Source: CAHJXF01 sp038240015 (GTDB taxonomy: Bacteria; Pseudomonadota; Gammaproteobacteria; Burkholderiales; Burkholderiaceae_D). Taken from it: DNA of 64,000 bases. The stretch is taken from the NCBI GenBank assembly GCA_038240015.1, contig JBBSEF010000008.1, positions 1 through 64,000 on the forward strand. Direction: 5' to 3'. Shown piece after piece: positions 29,214 through 38,812 of the stretch (positions are counted from its first letter, which is position 1; every line of letters begins with the position of its first letter). A program made the translations under genes and the position numbers. The notes below the pieces were generated by a model. It did no database searches, was not told where the DNA came from, and saw only the letters and a program-made list of their open reading frames with translations.

Positions 29214-30338
29214 TTACTTGAACAAACGCTGGACACGCCCTCCCGGTAGACGCGCGATGTGGCCCGCAAGTTCGAGCTCGAGCAATTTCGATGCGAGACT
29301 AGCCGCGGAGAGGTCCGCGCGCTGTGCGAGGTCGTCAGCCGTCATCGGGTCGAAGCCCAGGTGTGCGAGTAAGGTTTCATCATCGACCGCGAGTTTTTCT
29401 CGCGCCGGCCCCGAGGCCGGCGCGGAGCCGGACGACGGCGCGCCCCATTCGTCGAGGATGTCGGCCACCGAGTCGATCAGTTTCGCGCCCTGTCGAATCA
29501 ATTGATGGCATCCCTTCGACAACGGCGAATGGATCGAGCCGGGGATCGCGAACACGTCGCGTCCGCCTTCGGCCGCGAGCCGGGCGGTGATCAGCGAACC
29601 CGATCGCGCTGCCGCCTCGACCACGAGAACCCCACGCGACAGCCCGGCGATGATGCGATTGCGTCGGGGGAAATGATGTGCGGCCGCGGCGACGCCCAGT
29701 GGAAACTCGCCGATGATGAGACCCTGTTCGGCGATCCGATGCGCGAGCGCGCGGTGCGCGGCCGGATAGACGATGTCAGGCCCGGTGCCGATCACGGCGA
29801 TGGTCGAGCCGCCGCTTGCGCCCGCATCGAGCGCGCCTTCGTGCGCGGCCGCGTCGATGCCGCTCGCGAGACCACTGATGATCGTCAGACCCGCGGCCGC
29901 GAGCGCCTCGGCGAAACGACGCGCATCGATCAGTCCCTGCGCGGTGGCGTTGCGACTGCCGACGATCGCGAGCGCCGGTTCGTCGAGCCGGTCGACGCGC
30001 CCCTTCGCATACAACAGCGGCGGCGGGTCGGTGATTTCAAGCAGCCCTTTCGGATAACGCGCATCGGCGAGCGTGATGACGTGGTTGCCGGGCTCACGGC
30101 TCCAGATGCGGGTGCGCGCGATCAGCTCGGCGAGCGACGCGTCGGGTTGCGAACGCAGAGCCTCTGCAATCGAAGGCGAGACGAGCCGCAGCAACTGCTC
30201 GCGCGTCGCAGAGAGAATCACATCGGGAAGGCCGAACGCCGCCAGCAGCGCACGACAGCCGGCGGGTCCGAGCCCCGGCGTCGCCGTCAGCCGCATCCAC
30301 GCGGCGAGTTCGTCCGCGTCGATCGCCTCGACGGTCAT
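29214..30338 (-). CDS. dprA: DNA-processing protein DprA
   Basis: This 374-residue protein loads RecA on incoming single-stranded DNA during natural transformation. The Rossmann-like core is intact: LAIVGSRNAT, GLTIISGLASGIDAAAHEGAL, TIAVIGTG, and FPRRNRIIAGLSRGVLVVEAAARSGSLITA. A helix-hairpin-helix-like region precedes it (LTATPGLGPAGCRALLAAFG) and a winged-helix DprA C-terminal domain ends it (ELELAGHIARLPGGRVQRL). It lies 13 bases downstream of the LysM gene. Its presence suggests competence but does not prove it. Confidence 0.95.
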   Translation of the reverse strand: MTVEAIDADELAAWMRLTATPGLGPAGCRALLAAFGLPDVILSATREQLLRLVSPSIAEALRSQPDASLAELIARTRIWSREPGNHVITLADARYPKGLLEITDPPPLLYAKGRVDRLDEPALAIVGSRNATAQGLIDARRFAEALAAAGLTIISGLASGIDAAAHEGALDAGASGGSTIAVIGTGPDIVYPAAHRALAHRIAEQGLIIGEFPLGVAAAAHHFPRRNRIIAGLSRGVLVVEAAARSGSLITARLAAEGGRDVFAIPGSIHSPLSKGCHQLIRQGAKLIDSVADILDEWGAPSSGSAPASGPAREKLAVDDETLLAHLGFDPMTADDLAQRADLSAASLASKLLELELAGHIARLPGGRVQRLFK

Positions 30339-30351
30339 CGTTCGAAAAAAC

Positions 30352-31578
30352 TCAGGGATCCGTTACCGAGTCGCCCACTTCGACCGGTCCGGCGCTCGAC
30401 GTGATGAGACCGTAGGCCACGCGATTGAAGACGCGAAAGACGAACAGGAGGCCCTTGCGTTCTTCCGGCAACGTGATCGCTTCGCGCGGGCCGTTGGTCT
30501 TGTCGATGATGGTCCTGCCGAAAGTCTTGATGGCGAGAATCGCGCCGATGTCCAATCCGTCGGCCGCGCCGCGATTGATCGCAACGATCATGGTGGGACC
30601 CGCATACGCAACGCCCGAGTAGGTGGCGATGATGCGGCCCGCGACCGGCTGCGCGGGAGCATGCGGCACATAGTTGATCACGCCCGCCTTGGTGGCCGGC
30701 AGCAGTCGATCGCCTACGGCGATTTCCATCTTCGAGGTCGTGATCGCAATCGTCGCGGGGCTGCCGGCACGCGTCACGTTGGCAGTGCCCAGATAGTCGG
30801 CTTGATAAGCGATCACTTCGCCGCTATCGGGATCTCTCAGCGCTCGGCCGGGGCGGAACACTTGATAATTGGTAACCGACGGGTCAGCAATGCCTGCCAC
30901 ATAGGCGGTGTCGCCCGCGCCGAGTATGACCCGCTCCTTCGATGCGACGATGCGCGGCGCGTCGAGCATGGCCGCCGACTCGACGATCAGCGGTTGCGTG
31001 AGGTAGGGCTCGATCGCTTCGGGCGGAATGCTCGGGATCGCATCGCGACCCTGCTCGACGCGCACCTGCGGCGACAACTTAACCGTTCCGTTCGCGCTCG
31101 ATGACGTCGACAGGCGCATGGTCCCCGTGGTGCGATCGAGGACGATCACTTGCCCCGGATAGATCCAGTGCGGATTGCGAATCTGATCGCGATTCATCTG
31201 CCAGATCTGCGGCCAGCGCCATGGCTGCTTCAGGAAGCGGCCCGCGATACCCCACAACGTATCGCCGCGAACGATTGTATAGGTGCCGGGTGCATTGGCG
31301 ACAAACACATCGGTCGTCGTTTGGGTGCGTCGCACGTCGGTGGCGGGAGCGCTCGGACCGGCGGTGGGGTAGCGGGGCGCGTCATACGGTGACGCGCCCG
31401 GCGACGCGCCCGATTGCGCCTGCGCTTGCACCGCAAGCATCAGGCCGGAACACAGTGCGACTTGCTTGATGACGACCGATCCCCATGTGGAGAAGCGATC
31501 GTTGCAGCCTCTTTGGAATGGATGATTCAAGTAGGCGTTGAAGCGACCGGCTATGCTAGACTTTTTTCTAATTTTCAT
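30352..31578 (-). CDS. Exported LysM peptidoglycan-binding protein
   Basis: This 408-residue protein has a signal-like segment (VALCSGLMLAVQAQAQ) behind a long charged N-region and one LysM domain: YTIVRGDTLWGIAGRFLKQPWRWPQIWQMNRDQIRNPHWIYPGQVIVLD, about residues 97-145. The rest (about 260 residues) is the conserved C-terminal part found in betaproteobacterial proteins next to dprA. LysM binds GlcNAc units of peptidoglycan. The start at ATG 31578 is the only good one, but its Shine-Dalgarno sequence is poor and close; a GTG further in would give a normal-length signal peptide. Divergent from def with 115 bases between starts. Confidence 0.87.
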   Translation of the reverse strand: MKIRKKSSIAGRFNAYLNHPFQRGCNDRFSTWGSVVIKQVALCSGLMLAVQAQAQSGASPGASPYDAPRYPTAGPSAPATDVRRTQTTTDVFVANAPGTYTIVRGDTLWGIAGRFLKQPWRWPQIWQMNRDQIRNPHWIYPGQVIVLDRTTGTMRLSTSSSANGTVKLSPQVRVEQGRDAIPSIPPEAIEPYLTQPLIVESAAMLDAPRIVASKERVILGAGDTAYVAGIADPSVTNYQVFRPGRALRDPDSGEVIAYQADYLGTANVTRAGSPATIAITTSKMEIAVGDRLLPATKAGVINYVPHAPAQPVAGRIIATYSGVAYAGPTMIVAINRGAADGLDIGAILAIKTFGRTIIDKTNGPREAITLPEERKGLLFVFRVFNRVAYGLITSSAGPVEVGDSVTDP

Positions 31579-31693
31579 TCCTGCCGCCTCGCTGTACGCG
31601 CGTGTTTCGTGTTTGGCAATCCGCTTGAAATTTTCCGATTAATCGTTTGATGTCGCAATCATTATTCCGGACAGTCGATTCGGTACTGTTGTT

Positions 31694-32200
31694 ATGGCGT
31701 TACTTCCTATCCTGCATTATCCCGACCCTCGTCTAAGGAAAAGCGCCAGTCCGGTCGCGCGTTTCGACGAGCGTTTGCGCACCCTCGTCGCCAATATGGC
31801 GCAGACGATGTACGAAGCGCAGGGGGTAGGTCTGGCGGCCACTCAGGTCGATGTGCACGAGCGCGTGATCGTCATCGACATCTCGGACGCACGCGACGAA
31901 TTGAAGGTCTACATCAATCCGCGCATCATCGCCGCGAGCCCCAACAAGCGGCTCGCGGAAGAAGGCTGTCTCTCGGTTCCCGGCGTCTATGACGAAGTCG
32001 AGCGACCCGAGTCGGTCACGGTCGAGGCCCAGGACGAGCGCGGCCGCAGCTTTCGCATCGACGCCGATGGTCTCCTGGCCGTATGCATTCAGCACGAAAT
32101 GGATCATCTGACGGGCAAGGTCTTCGTCGAATATCTATCGCCGTTGAAGCAGACGCGCATCAAGAATCGCATGCGCAAGCTCGATCGCGTGAGTGCTTGA
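31694..32200 (+). CDS. def: Peptide deformylase
   Basis: This 168-residue metallo-enzyme removes the formyl group from nascent proteins. All three motifs are present: GVGLAATQ (motif 1), EEGCLSVPG with metal ligand Cys92 (motif 2), and QHEMDH with His134, Glu135 and His138 (motif 3). Metal is Fe2+ in most homologues. Its last codons overlap fmt (TTG start inside the stop region), a classical def-fmt operon linking formylation and deformylation. Confidence 0.97.
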   Translation: MALLPILHYPDPRLRKSASPVARFDERLRTLVANMAQTMYEAQGVGLAATQVDVHERVIVIDISDARDELKVYINPRIIAASPNKRLAEEGCLSVPGVYDEVERPESVTVEAQDERGRSFRIDADGLLAVCIQHEMDHLTGKVFVEYLSPLKQTRIKNRMRKLDRVSA

Positions 32201-33249
32201 AGCTGGTCTTCGCGGGCACGCCCGAATTCGCGCGCGCTGCACTGGACGCATTGATCGCTGCGGGCCACGAGATCGTGCTCGCGCTCACGCAACCCGATCG
32301 TCCCTCGGGCCGCGGGATGCAGATCCATGCGAGTCCCGTGAAAGCGCGCGCGTCGAGTGCCGCTATCGCGGTCTTGCAGCCGCGTGGGTTGCGCCTTGGC
32401 GGACGATACGACGACGACGCGCAACACGCGCACAGTCAACTGCGCGTGACGCCGCACGACGCGATGATCGTCGCGGCCTACGGATTGATCCTGCCGCAGA
32501 CGATCCTCGAGATACCGCGTCTTGGATGCATCAACATTCACGCGAGCCTGTTGCCGCGCTGGCGCGGCGCTGCGCCGATCCAGCGCGCCATCGAGGCCGG
32601 CGATATAGAGACCGGCATCACCATCATGCAGATGGATGCGGGGCTCGACACCGGGCCGATGTTGCTCGTCAGGAAATGTTCGATCGATGCGAGCGACACC
32701 GCCGCGACATTGACCGATAGCCTCGCGATACTGGGCGGCGACGCCATCGTGGAAGCGCTCGCGATAGCCGAGCGTGGTGAGTTGAAGCCTTCGCCGCAAC
32801 ATGCTGCAGGCGACGAGTCGTCGGTGCGCTATGCGGCCAAGGTGACGAAGGATGAAGCTGCGCTCGACTTCACATGGCCTGCGCGCGCGCTGGTCGATCG
32901 TATCCGCGCCTTCGACTCGTGGCCGGGCTGCACCGCGCAGCTCATCGACGAAGAGGACAAGCAGGTCGCGCAATTCAAGGTATGGCGAGCTGCGCAAATC
33001 GCCGCTGGTCGTGTTGCTTCATTGATAGGTGGGACATTTGAGAGCGCCGCGCCCGGACGCGTGCTCGCTTTCATCGAAGCCAAATCCGCATCGAGTGCGG
33101 GCCTTCCCTTTCACGACGCAGCGGTCATTGTGAAGACCGTTGACGGCGCGATCGCATTGACTGAATTGCAGAAAGCCGGCGGCAAGCGCTTGCCGGCCAG
33201 CGCATTCCCGCGTGACTTCATCAACCACCAACGATTGCATTTCACATGA
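32197..33249 (+). CDS. fmt: Methionyl-tRNA formyltransferase
   Basis: This enzyme formylates initiator Met-tRNA using 10-formyl-THF. The motifs KLVFAGTPEFARAALDALI, AAYGLILPQTILEIPRLGCINIHASLLPRWRGAAPIQRAIEAGD and MDAGLDTGPMLL are intact. No ATG fits; TTG at 32197, overlapping the def stop as TTGA, gives the canonical N-terminus MKLVFAGTPEF. At about 350 residues it is longer than usual (near 315), with extra residues in the loop before AAYGLILP (GRYDDDAQHAHSQ) and near the C-terminus. The C-terminal domain (FDSWPGCTAQL) is present. Confidence 0.93.
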   Translation: MKLVFAGTPEFARAALDALIAAGHEIVLALTQPDRPSGRGMQIHASPVKARASSAAIAVLQPRGLRLGGRYDDDAQHAHSQLRVTPHDAMIVAAYGLILPQTILEIPRLGCINIHASLLPRWRGAAPIQRAIEAGDIETGITIMQMDAGLDTGPMLLVRKCSIDASDTAATLTDSLAILGGDAIVEALAIAERGELKPSPQHAAGDESSVRYAAKVTKDEAALDFTWPARALVDRIRAFDSWPGCTAQLIDEEDKQVAQFKVWRAAQIAAGRVASLIGGTFESAAPGRVLAFIEAKSASSAGLPFHDAAVIVKTVDGAIALTELQKAGGKRLPASAFPRDFINHQRLHFT

Positions 33250-33959
33250 ATCCATTCGAGGTATTCGGCGATCTCGGCATCGTGCATCTGGGCCTGTTTT
33301 GCGGCGCGGTGGTGCTGCTCAATTTGACGCCGGGACCCGACACGGCCTTCATCGTGGGTCAGAGCGTGACGCGTGGACGGCGCGCGGGATTGATGGCGGT
33401 CCTCGGCATCTCGCTGGGCTGCGTGGTGCATACGCTGGCCCTCGCACTCGGATTGAGCGCACTGATCGCCGCGTCGGCCAATGCCTTCATGCTCATCAAG
33501 ATTGTCGGTGCGGCCTACCTGATCTATCTGGGCGTGCGCATGATCACAGCGACCTTGCGCCAGCGGGTCTCGCCAGACGCGGCGCTAAAGGAAAGCACAC
33601 CAACGGCGAGCCCATCTTCGTCCACCATGGCCCGGCCCACGGCGACGCGCGCGTCGGCACGACGCACGTTTGTGCAGGGCTTCATCACCAACGTGCTCAA
33701 TCCGAAGGTGGTGCTTTTCTTTCTCTCGTTCTTCCCGCAATTCGTTTCGGCGGACAGCGCGACCAAGGGCCTGGCGTTCGCGGCGTTGGGCGGTGTGATG
33801 ATTGCGATCAGCACGATCTACAACGGGATCGTGGCATGGCTTGCGGGCGGCATCACGCATCGCATGCACGGCGCACCCCGTGTGAAGGCGTGGCTCGAAA
33901 GGTCGGTCGGCGCAGCATTCATCGCGCTCGGTGCGCGACTCGCATGGAGCGAACGCTAG
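33246..33959 (+). CDS. LysE/RhtB-family amino-acid exporter
   Basis: This 237-residue membrane protein has the RhtB pattern: NLTPGPDTAFIVGQSVTRGRRAGLMAVLGISLGCVVHTLALALGLSAL, then IVGAAYLIYLGVRM, with about six hydrophobic segments. The family exports amino acids such as threonine, homoserine or lysine; the substrate here is not predictable. It overlaps fmt by 4 bases (ATGA). This place between fmt and rsmB is common in Burkholderiales. Confidence 0.9.
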   Translation: MNPFEVFGDLGIVHLGLFCGAVVLLNLTPGPDTAFIVGQSVTRGRRAGLMAVLGISLGCVVHTLALALGLSALIAASANAFMLIKIVGAAYLIYLGVRMITATLRQRVSPDAALKESTPTASPSSSTMARPTATRASARRTFVQGFITNVLNPKVVLFFLSFFPQFVSADSATKGLAFAALGGVMIAISTIYNGIVAWLAGGITHRMHGAPRVKAWLERSVGAAFIALGARLAWSER

Positions 33960-33992
33960 CGCTCGTCCTCGTCGGGCTCGACGCAGTCCTCG

Positions 33993-35483
33993 ATGAAAAA
34001 TGATTTTGAAATCGCAAGCGACGCGCTCGCATTCGCGTTGCTCGGCGCTGCGCGCATTTGCGCGAGCGTGCGCGAGGGCCATACGCTTCGCGAGGGACTC
34101 GAGCGCGAGCGCAGCGCATTCGCAAGCAGGGCGCGCGGAACAGTCGCGACGCATCGATCCGATCCGATCGCCGCGATGCACGACTTGTCGGCGCGCGCTC
34201 TGCGCCGGCGCGGGCGCGCCGATGCGCTGCTTGCGTTGATCGCCGATCGCGTTCCCGACCCGCCGTTGTTGCGCGAATTGCTGGTCGTCTCGATCGCGCT
34301 GCTGGTCGATACGCTCGACGATCGTTTCGCTGACGACGCGTCGTTCGAAGAGCGTGTGCAAGGCTTGCCCTACGCGCCGTTCACGCTGGTCGATCAGGCG
34401 GTACGTGCCGCGGCTTCGTTGCCCGAACTCGCGCGCGGAAAAAATTTCGTCAACGCGGTCCTGCGCAGTCTCTTGCGACGCATAGAAGAAGCGCCGAGTG
34501 GCTTGATGCATGTTCTGCGTGGCGATCGAGCGAGCGACGAAGCGCGCTACGAATTACCGTCGTGGTGGGTCCGACGTCTGCGCGATGCCTACCCCGAACG
34601 ATGGCGCGACATCGCCGCCCCGACGCTCGAAAACCCGCCGCTTGCAGTGCGGGTCAATCGTCGCAAAACCACGCGCGATGCCTATCTCGAGCGACTTGCG
34701 GCCGAAGGCATCGCCGCTTGCGCGATCGGTCCGTCGGCCGTGCGCTTGGTGCGCGCGACTTCCGTGTCTCACATTCCTGGATTCTCCGAGGGCGTGGTCT
34801 CGGTGCAAGACGAGGCCGCGCAGCGCGCGGGATTTTTACTCGATGTGGCCGATGGCATGCGTGTGCTCGATGCCTGCGCCGCGCCGGGCGGCAAGACCGG
34901 GCATCTGCTGGAACTCGCCGACCTCGTTCTGACGGCGATCGACGCCGATCAAGCCCGCCTTTCGCGCGTCCAGGAGAACCTCGATCGATTGGGGCTGACG
35001 GCGCAACTGATCGCCGGCAATGCCGCGCACCCCGAGCGCTGGTGGGATGGCCGGCGCTTCGACCGCATCCTCGTCGATGTACCCTGCACGGCGTCGGGCA
35101 TCCTTCGACGTCATCCCGATATCCGTTGGCTGCGTCGTGAAGAAGACATCGCCAAGCTGTCGCGTGCCGCGCAACAGATCACAGGCGCTTTATGGCCGTT
35201 GCTCGAGCCCGATGGTAAATTGCTTCTCGTGACCTGCTCTGTTTTCCCCGAGGAATCCGTGCGACATGCGCACGCGTTCGCGGCCCTTCACCCCGATGCC
35301 CTCGCGCTGCCTGCGCCGGGTCAATTGCTGCCCGTTCGCCTCGAACGCGCGCGTGCCCACGCCGGCGCCGACGTGATCAACGCGGCGCACGACGACGTGA
35401 CCGAGAGTTCGAACGGCAGTTCGAACGATGCGGCGGTGGACCACGACGGTCTCTTTTTCGCGCTGTTCGAAAAGATGCGCTGA
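33993..35483 (+). CDS. rsmB: 16S rRNA (cytosine-967-C5)-methyltransferase
   Basis: This 496-residue enzyme has an N-terminal NusB-like RNA-binding domain (residues about 60-220, LVDQAVRAAASLPELARGKNFVNAVLR) and a C-terminal SAM methyltransferase. Motif I is VLDACAAPGGKTGHLLEL. Motif IV, DVPCTASGILRRHPD, carries one catalytic Cys and motif VI, VTCSVFPEE, the second. It methylates C967 of 16S rRNA. It is slightly longer than E. coli RsmB (429) because of an Arg/Ala-rich insertion in the first 100 residues. The stop is shared with the start of the next gene (TGATG). Confidence 0.95.
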   Translation: MKNDFEIASDALAFALLGAARICASVREGHTLREGLERERSAFASRARGTVATHRSDPIAAMHDLSARALRRRGRADALLALIADRVPDPPLLRELLVVSIALLVDTLDDRFADDASFEERVQGLPYAPFTLVDQAVRAAASLPELARGKNFVNAVLRSLLRRIEEAPSGLMHVLRGDRASDEARYELPSWWVRRLRDAYPERWRDIAAPTLENPPLAVRVNRRKTTRDAYLERLAAEGIAACAIGPSAVRLVRATSVSHIPGFSEGVVSVQDEAAQRAGFLLDVADGMRVLDACAAPGGKTGHLLELADLVLTAIDADQARLSRVQENLDRLGLTAQLIAGNAAHPERWWDGRRFDRILVDVPCTASGILRRHPDIRWLRREEDIAKLSRAAQQITGALWPLLEPDGKLLLVTCSVFPEESVRHAHAFAALHPDALALPAPGQLLPVRLERARAHAGADVINAAHDDVTESSNGSSNDAAVDHDGLFFALFEKMR

Positions 35484-36145
35484 TGTGGCTCAGGATCTCA
35501 AATCCTGTGCCCGGTTGGCTTGGTCGTCTCGACCGAGGCTTGCGCGCACGCTCGCGTGTGCCGCATGGTCCTCGACGCGCGCGGGCCTATCGATGGCTGC
35601 TCGAACTCAGTCTGTTGCTTGCGCTGTGCTGTGGGGCATCGAACTCGCGCGCGGCGACCGATCACATCGATGTAGAGAGAACAGCCGTCGAGGCGCGCGA
35701 TGACGGCTACTACCTGAGCGCCGATTTCGACTTCGATCTCAAACCGCGCGTCGCGGAGGCGCTCGACCGGGGGCTCACGATCTACTTCGTCGTCGAAGCC
35801 GAAGTGACGCGCTCGCGCTGGTATTGGTTCGACGAGCGCAACGTCAATGCCGCATTGAACTTCCGGCTGTCGTATCACGCCCTCACGCGTCAATACCGGG
35901 TGTCCACGGGCAACCTTCAGTTGGGATTCCCGACGATATCCGAGGCGCTCGGCGTGATCGGACATGTGCGCGACTGGAAAATCGCCGAGCGAACCACGCT
36001 CAGGATCGGAGAGGCCTACATCGTCGCGGTGCGGATGCGCCTCGACACCACGCAACTACCCAAGCCCTTCCAGATCAATGCCCTCACCAATCGCGACTGG
36101 ACCCTCGAGTCCGAGTGGAAGCGCTTCGGCTTCGAGCCGCGTTGA
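35483..36145 (+). CDS. DUF4390 exported protein
   Basis: This 220-residue exported protein of the DUF4390 family has a late hydrophobic signal (LLELSLLLALCCGASNSRA) after a long Arg-rich N-region. The conserved core is AEVTRSRWYWFDERN, then ALTRQYRVSTGN and QLPKPFQINALTNRDWTLESEWKRF. It is co-transcribed with rsmB (overlap TGATG) and ntrY. The gene is always found just before ntrY in betaproteobacteria, as far as I recall, and its role is unknown. Confidence 0.9.
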   Translation: MWLRISNPVPGWLGRLDRGLRARSRVPHGPRRARAYRWLLELSLLLALCCGASNSRAATDHIDVERTAVEARDDGYYLSADFDFDLKPRVAEALDRGLTIYFVVEAEVTRSRWYWFDERNVNAALNFRLSYHALTRQYRVSTGNLQLGFPTISEALGVIGHVRDWKIAERTTLRIGEAYIVAVRMRLDTTQLPKPFQINALTNRDWTLESEWKRFGFEPR

Positions 36146-36246
36146 TCTCGACGCAGAGCCTTGCGCAACACGGTCATGCGTAAGCCGTCGCGCGTAGTCT
36201 GTCTGGCGTAATCTGTTCAGCGCGCATCCTGCCGAACGCACTCTTC

Positions 36247-38706
36247 ATGAAACCCCACTCTCTGCGACGAAGCGCGCGCCCGTTCTGGCGCACGCGCACG
36301 CTTCGCTATGGAGTGACGCTCGCCGCGTCGATCGCGGGAGTGCTGCTGTTTCTTCTGGCTTCGGCGTCGTCGAACACGCCCTTGTTCGAACGTCACTATC
36401 CGCTCTTGCTTGCGCTCAACGCGACCGCTGCGGCCGCGTTGCTGATGATCGTCGTGGTACTGGTCGTCAGGCTCGTGAGGCGCTATCGCGCGGGTCAGTT
36501 CGGAACCCGCATGATGGTGCGATTCGCGTTGGCGTTCGGGCTGATGGGCGTCGTGCCTGGCGTGCTGATCTACGTGGTCTCGGTGCAGTTCCTCGGCAAG
36601 GGCATCGAGTCGTGGTTCGACGTGCGCGTCGACGCGGCGCTCGAGTCGGGTCTCGCGCTCGGGCGCACCACGCTCGACTCGATGCTGGGCGAACTCAACA
36701 CCAAGGCGCGCGTTATCACCTACGGCCTGTCGGACATTCCCGAGTCGCAGCAGGGTCAGTCGCTCAATCGTCTGCGCGAACAGACCGGCGTCGAGCAGGC
36801 GCTGTTGTTCACGGCCAGCGGACGCACGCTCGCAGCGGCGGCCGCGAGCGCGAACAACGGCACGCTGGCGCCGGCGTTGCCGCCATCGACCGTGATGCGT
36901 CAGCTTCGCATCGCGCGTTCCTACTCGGCGATCGAGAGCGCGCTGCCGGATTCACAAGGCGAAGACGATCGTGCGCGCGCTGGAATCACGAGATCGCTCG
37001 CTGTCGAGTCGGCGAGCGACGAGCCGCGCGGCTTGCGTCTGCGCGTCATCGTTCCCGTGCCGACGCAAGCTTTTCTGCTGCGCTCCGAAACCATCTACCT
37101 ACAGTTGATCCAGAGCGTGCCGGCAGCACTGGCCGCCAACGCCGAAGCGGTGCAAAGCGGGATGCGCAATTATCAGGAGCTGTCTCTGGCGCGTACGGGC
37201 TTGCAGAAAATCTATTCGGTGACGCTGACGCTGACGCTGTTGCTGTCCATATGCGCTGCGCTCGCGGTTGCATTCCTGCTTGCAAGCTGGCTGACCGAGC
37301 CATTGCTCCTGCTCGCCGAAGGAACCAAGGCGGTAGCGGGGGGCGACTACAGTCCGATGCGTGAGATCGAAACCAGGGACGAACTCGGAACGCTCACGCA
37401 ATCGTTCAACGCCATGGTTCGACAACTGGGCGACGCGCGCGTCTCGGTGGAAAAAAATCGCGTGGCGCTGGTCGCGGCCAATACGTATCTCGAGAGCATT
37501 CTTTCGAATCTTTCGGCCGGCGTATTGGTGTTCGACGACAGTTTTCATCTCGTCACGACCAACGACGGCGCTGGACGCATCCTCGGCGCATCGCTCGCGC
37601 CGTGGCTGGGCCGTCGATTGATCGGCGAGGAGGACAGCGGGAAAAGCGGCGGCCGGGCAAGCGACCCGCAGGGGCGCCGCAACGGATACGCCGCTCTGCG
37701 TGCGATGGGCAATGCGATCAAGGCGAGCTTCGCCGATCCGGCCACCGCGGGCACCGACTGGCAACGTCAGATCGAACTCGACATCGGCGACGATGCCGAC
37801 CCGCTGGTGGTGCTGGCGCGCGGCTCGCGTTGTCCGGTGGGCAGCGGCGCGGAGCGCCGCGAAGGCTACCTCGTGGTGTTCGACGACGTGACCGAAGTCA
37901 TCTCCGCGCAGCGCTCGGTGGCGTGGGCGGAAGTCGCGCGACGTCTCGCACATGAAATCAAGAACCCGCTGACACCGATCCAGTTGTCGGCCGAGCGAAT
38001 GAAGATGAAGCTCGAAGGCCATGTGGCGCCGCGCGAGGCCGAGATCCTCGAGCGCTGCGTCTCGACCATCGTCAATCAGGTCTCAGCGATGAAGCGCATG
38101 GTCGACGACTTTCGCGACTACGCGAAAGTGCCCGACGCTTCGCTGCATCCGCTGGACCTGAACGCGCTGGTTGCCGAGGTCATGACGCTCTACGACGTCC
38201 ATGCCGAAGGTCCGCATGGCGCCCCCTTGCGCGCGGTGGGTGCCGATCTATCCCATGCGGTCGGACCCGCACGCGCGGGGCCGACCGTGACGCTGGAGAA
38301 CGATCTGCCGCTGGTCATCGGCGACGCCACGCGCTTGCGTCAGGTGATTCACAACCTCGTGCAGAACGCGCAGGATGCGACCCACGAAGCGACGACGCCG
38401 CGCGTCACGATTGCGACCGACACCGTGCTGCCGCGCGCTCATGCGGGGGATGTCGGGCGCCGCGAACCGCTGGTGCGCCTGACCGTGTCCGACAATGGCA
38501 GCGGCTTTCCGGCTAGAATCCTTGCGCGCGCCTTCGAGCCGTATGTGACGACGAAAGCCCGAGGCACGGGTCTCGGCTTGGCGGTGGTCAAGAAAATCGT
38601 TGACGAACATCAGGCGCGCATCGAACTCAAGAATCGCGAAGAGGGTGGTGCGGTGGTGGTCATCGTGTTTACGCGTGTGGCGCATCGTTCCGCCAAAGTG
38701 GCCTGA
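36247..38706 (+). CDS. ntrY: Nitrogen regulation sensor histidine kinase NtrY
   Basis: This 819-residue membrane histidine kinase has several membrane segments (about residues 20-40, 55-78, 90-115 and 325-348), an external region between, a HAMP linker (SWLTEPLLLLAEGTKAVAGGDYSPM), a PAS-like domain (LESILSNLSAGVLVFDDSFH) and HisKA/HATPase_c. The phospho-acceptor is His569 in HEIKNPLTPIQLSAERMK; the N box is at about 699-710 (QVIHNLVQNAQDA), with G1 DNGSGFP and G2 GTGLGLAVVKK. It phosphorylates the NtrX encoded next. The signal is poorly defined; redox and nitrogen have been reported elsewhere. Confidence 0.95.
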   Translation: MKPHSLRRSARPFWRTRTLRYGVTLAASIAGVLLFLLASASSNTPLFERHYPLLLALNATAAAALLMIVVVLVVRLVRRYRAGQFGTRMMVRFALAFGLMGVVPGVLIYVVSVQFLGKGIESWFDVRVDAALESGLALGRTTLDSMLGELNTKARVITYGLSDIPESQQGQSLNRLREQTGVEQALLFTASGRTLAAAAASANNGTLAPALPPSTVMRQLRIARSYSAIESALPDSQGEDDRARAGITRSLAVESASDEPRGLRLRVIVPVPTQAFLLRSETIYLQLIQSVPAALAANAEAVQSGMRNYQELSLARTGLQKIYSVTLTLTLLLSICAALAVAFLLASWLTEPLLLLAEGTKAVAGGDYSPMREIETRDELGTLTQSFNAMVRQLGDARVSVEKNRVALVAANTYLESILSNLSAGVLVFDDSFHLVTTNDGAGRILGASLAPWLGRRLIGEEDSGKSGGRASDPQGRRNGYAALRAMGNAIKASFADPATAGTDWQRQIELDIGDDADPLVVLARGSRCPVGSGAERREGYLVVFDDVTEVISAQRSVAWAEVARRLAHEIKNPLTPIQLSAERMKMKLEGHVAPREAEILERCVSTIVNQVSAMKRMVDDFRDYAKVPDASLHPLDLNALVAEVMTLYDVHAEGPHGAPLRAVGADLSHAVGPARAGPTVTLENDLPLVIGDATRLRQVIHNLVQNAQDATHEATTPRVTIATDTVLPRAHAGDVGRREPLVRLTVSDNGSGFPARILARAFEPYVTTKARGTGLGLAVVKKIVDEHQARIELKNREEGGAVVVIVFTRVAHRSAKVA

Positions 38707-38812
38707 TCGCACGCGTTGCTGACGTCAAGCGATTCGCGTCGGGCGGACGACTACCCTCGCGGTTCCTGCAGTAGTCACGCCCGCGGGCGTGTGTTTATTT
38801 TTGCGGCGAGGC

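Noticed and set aside
32083..32196. Upstream in-frame start for fmt
   Set aside because: This would put some 38 extra residues inside def. The TTG at 32197 gives the canonical MKLVFAGTPEF start.
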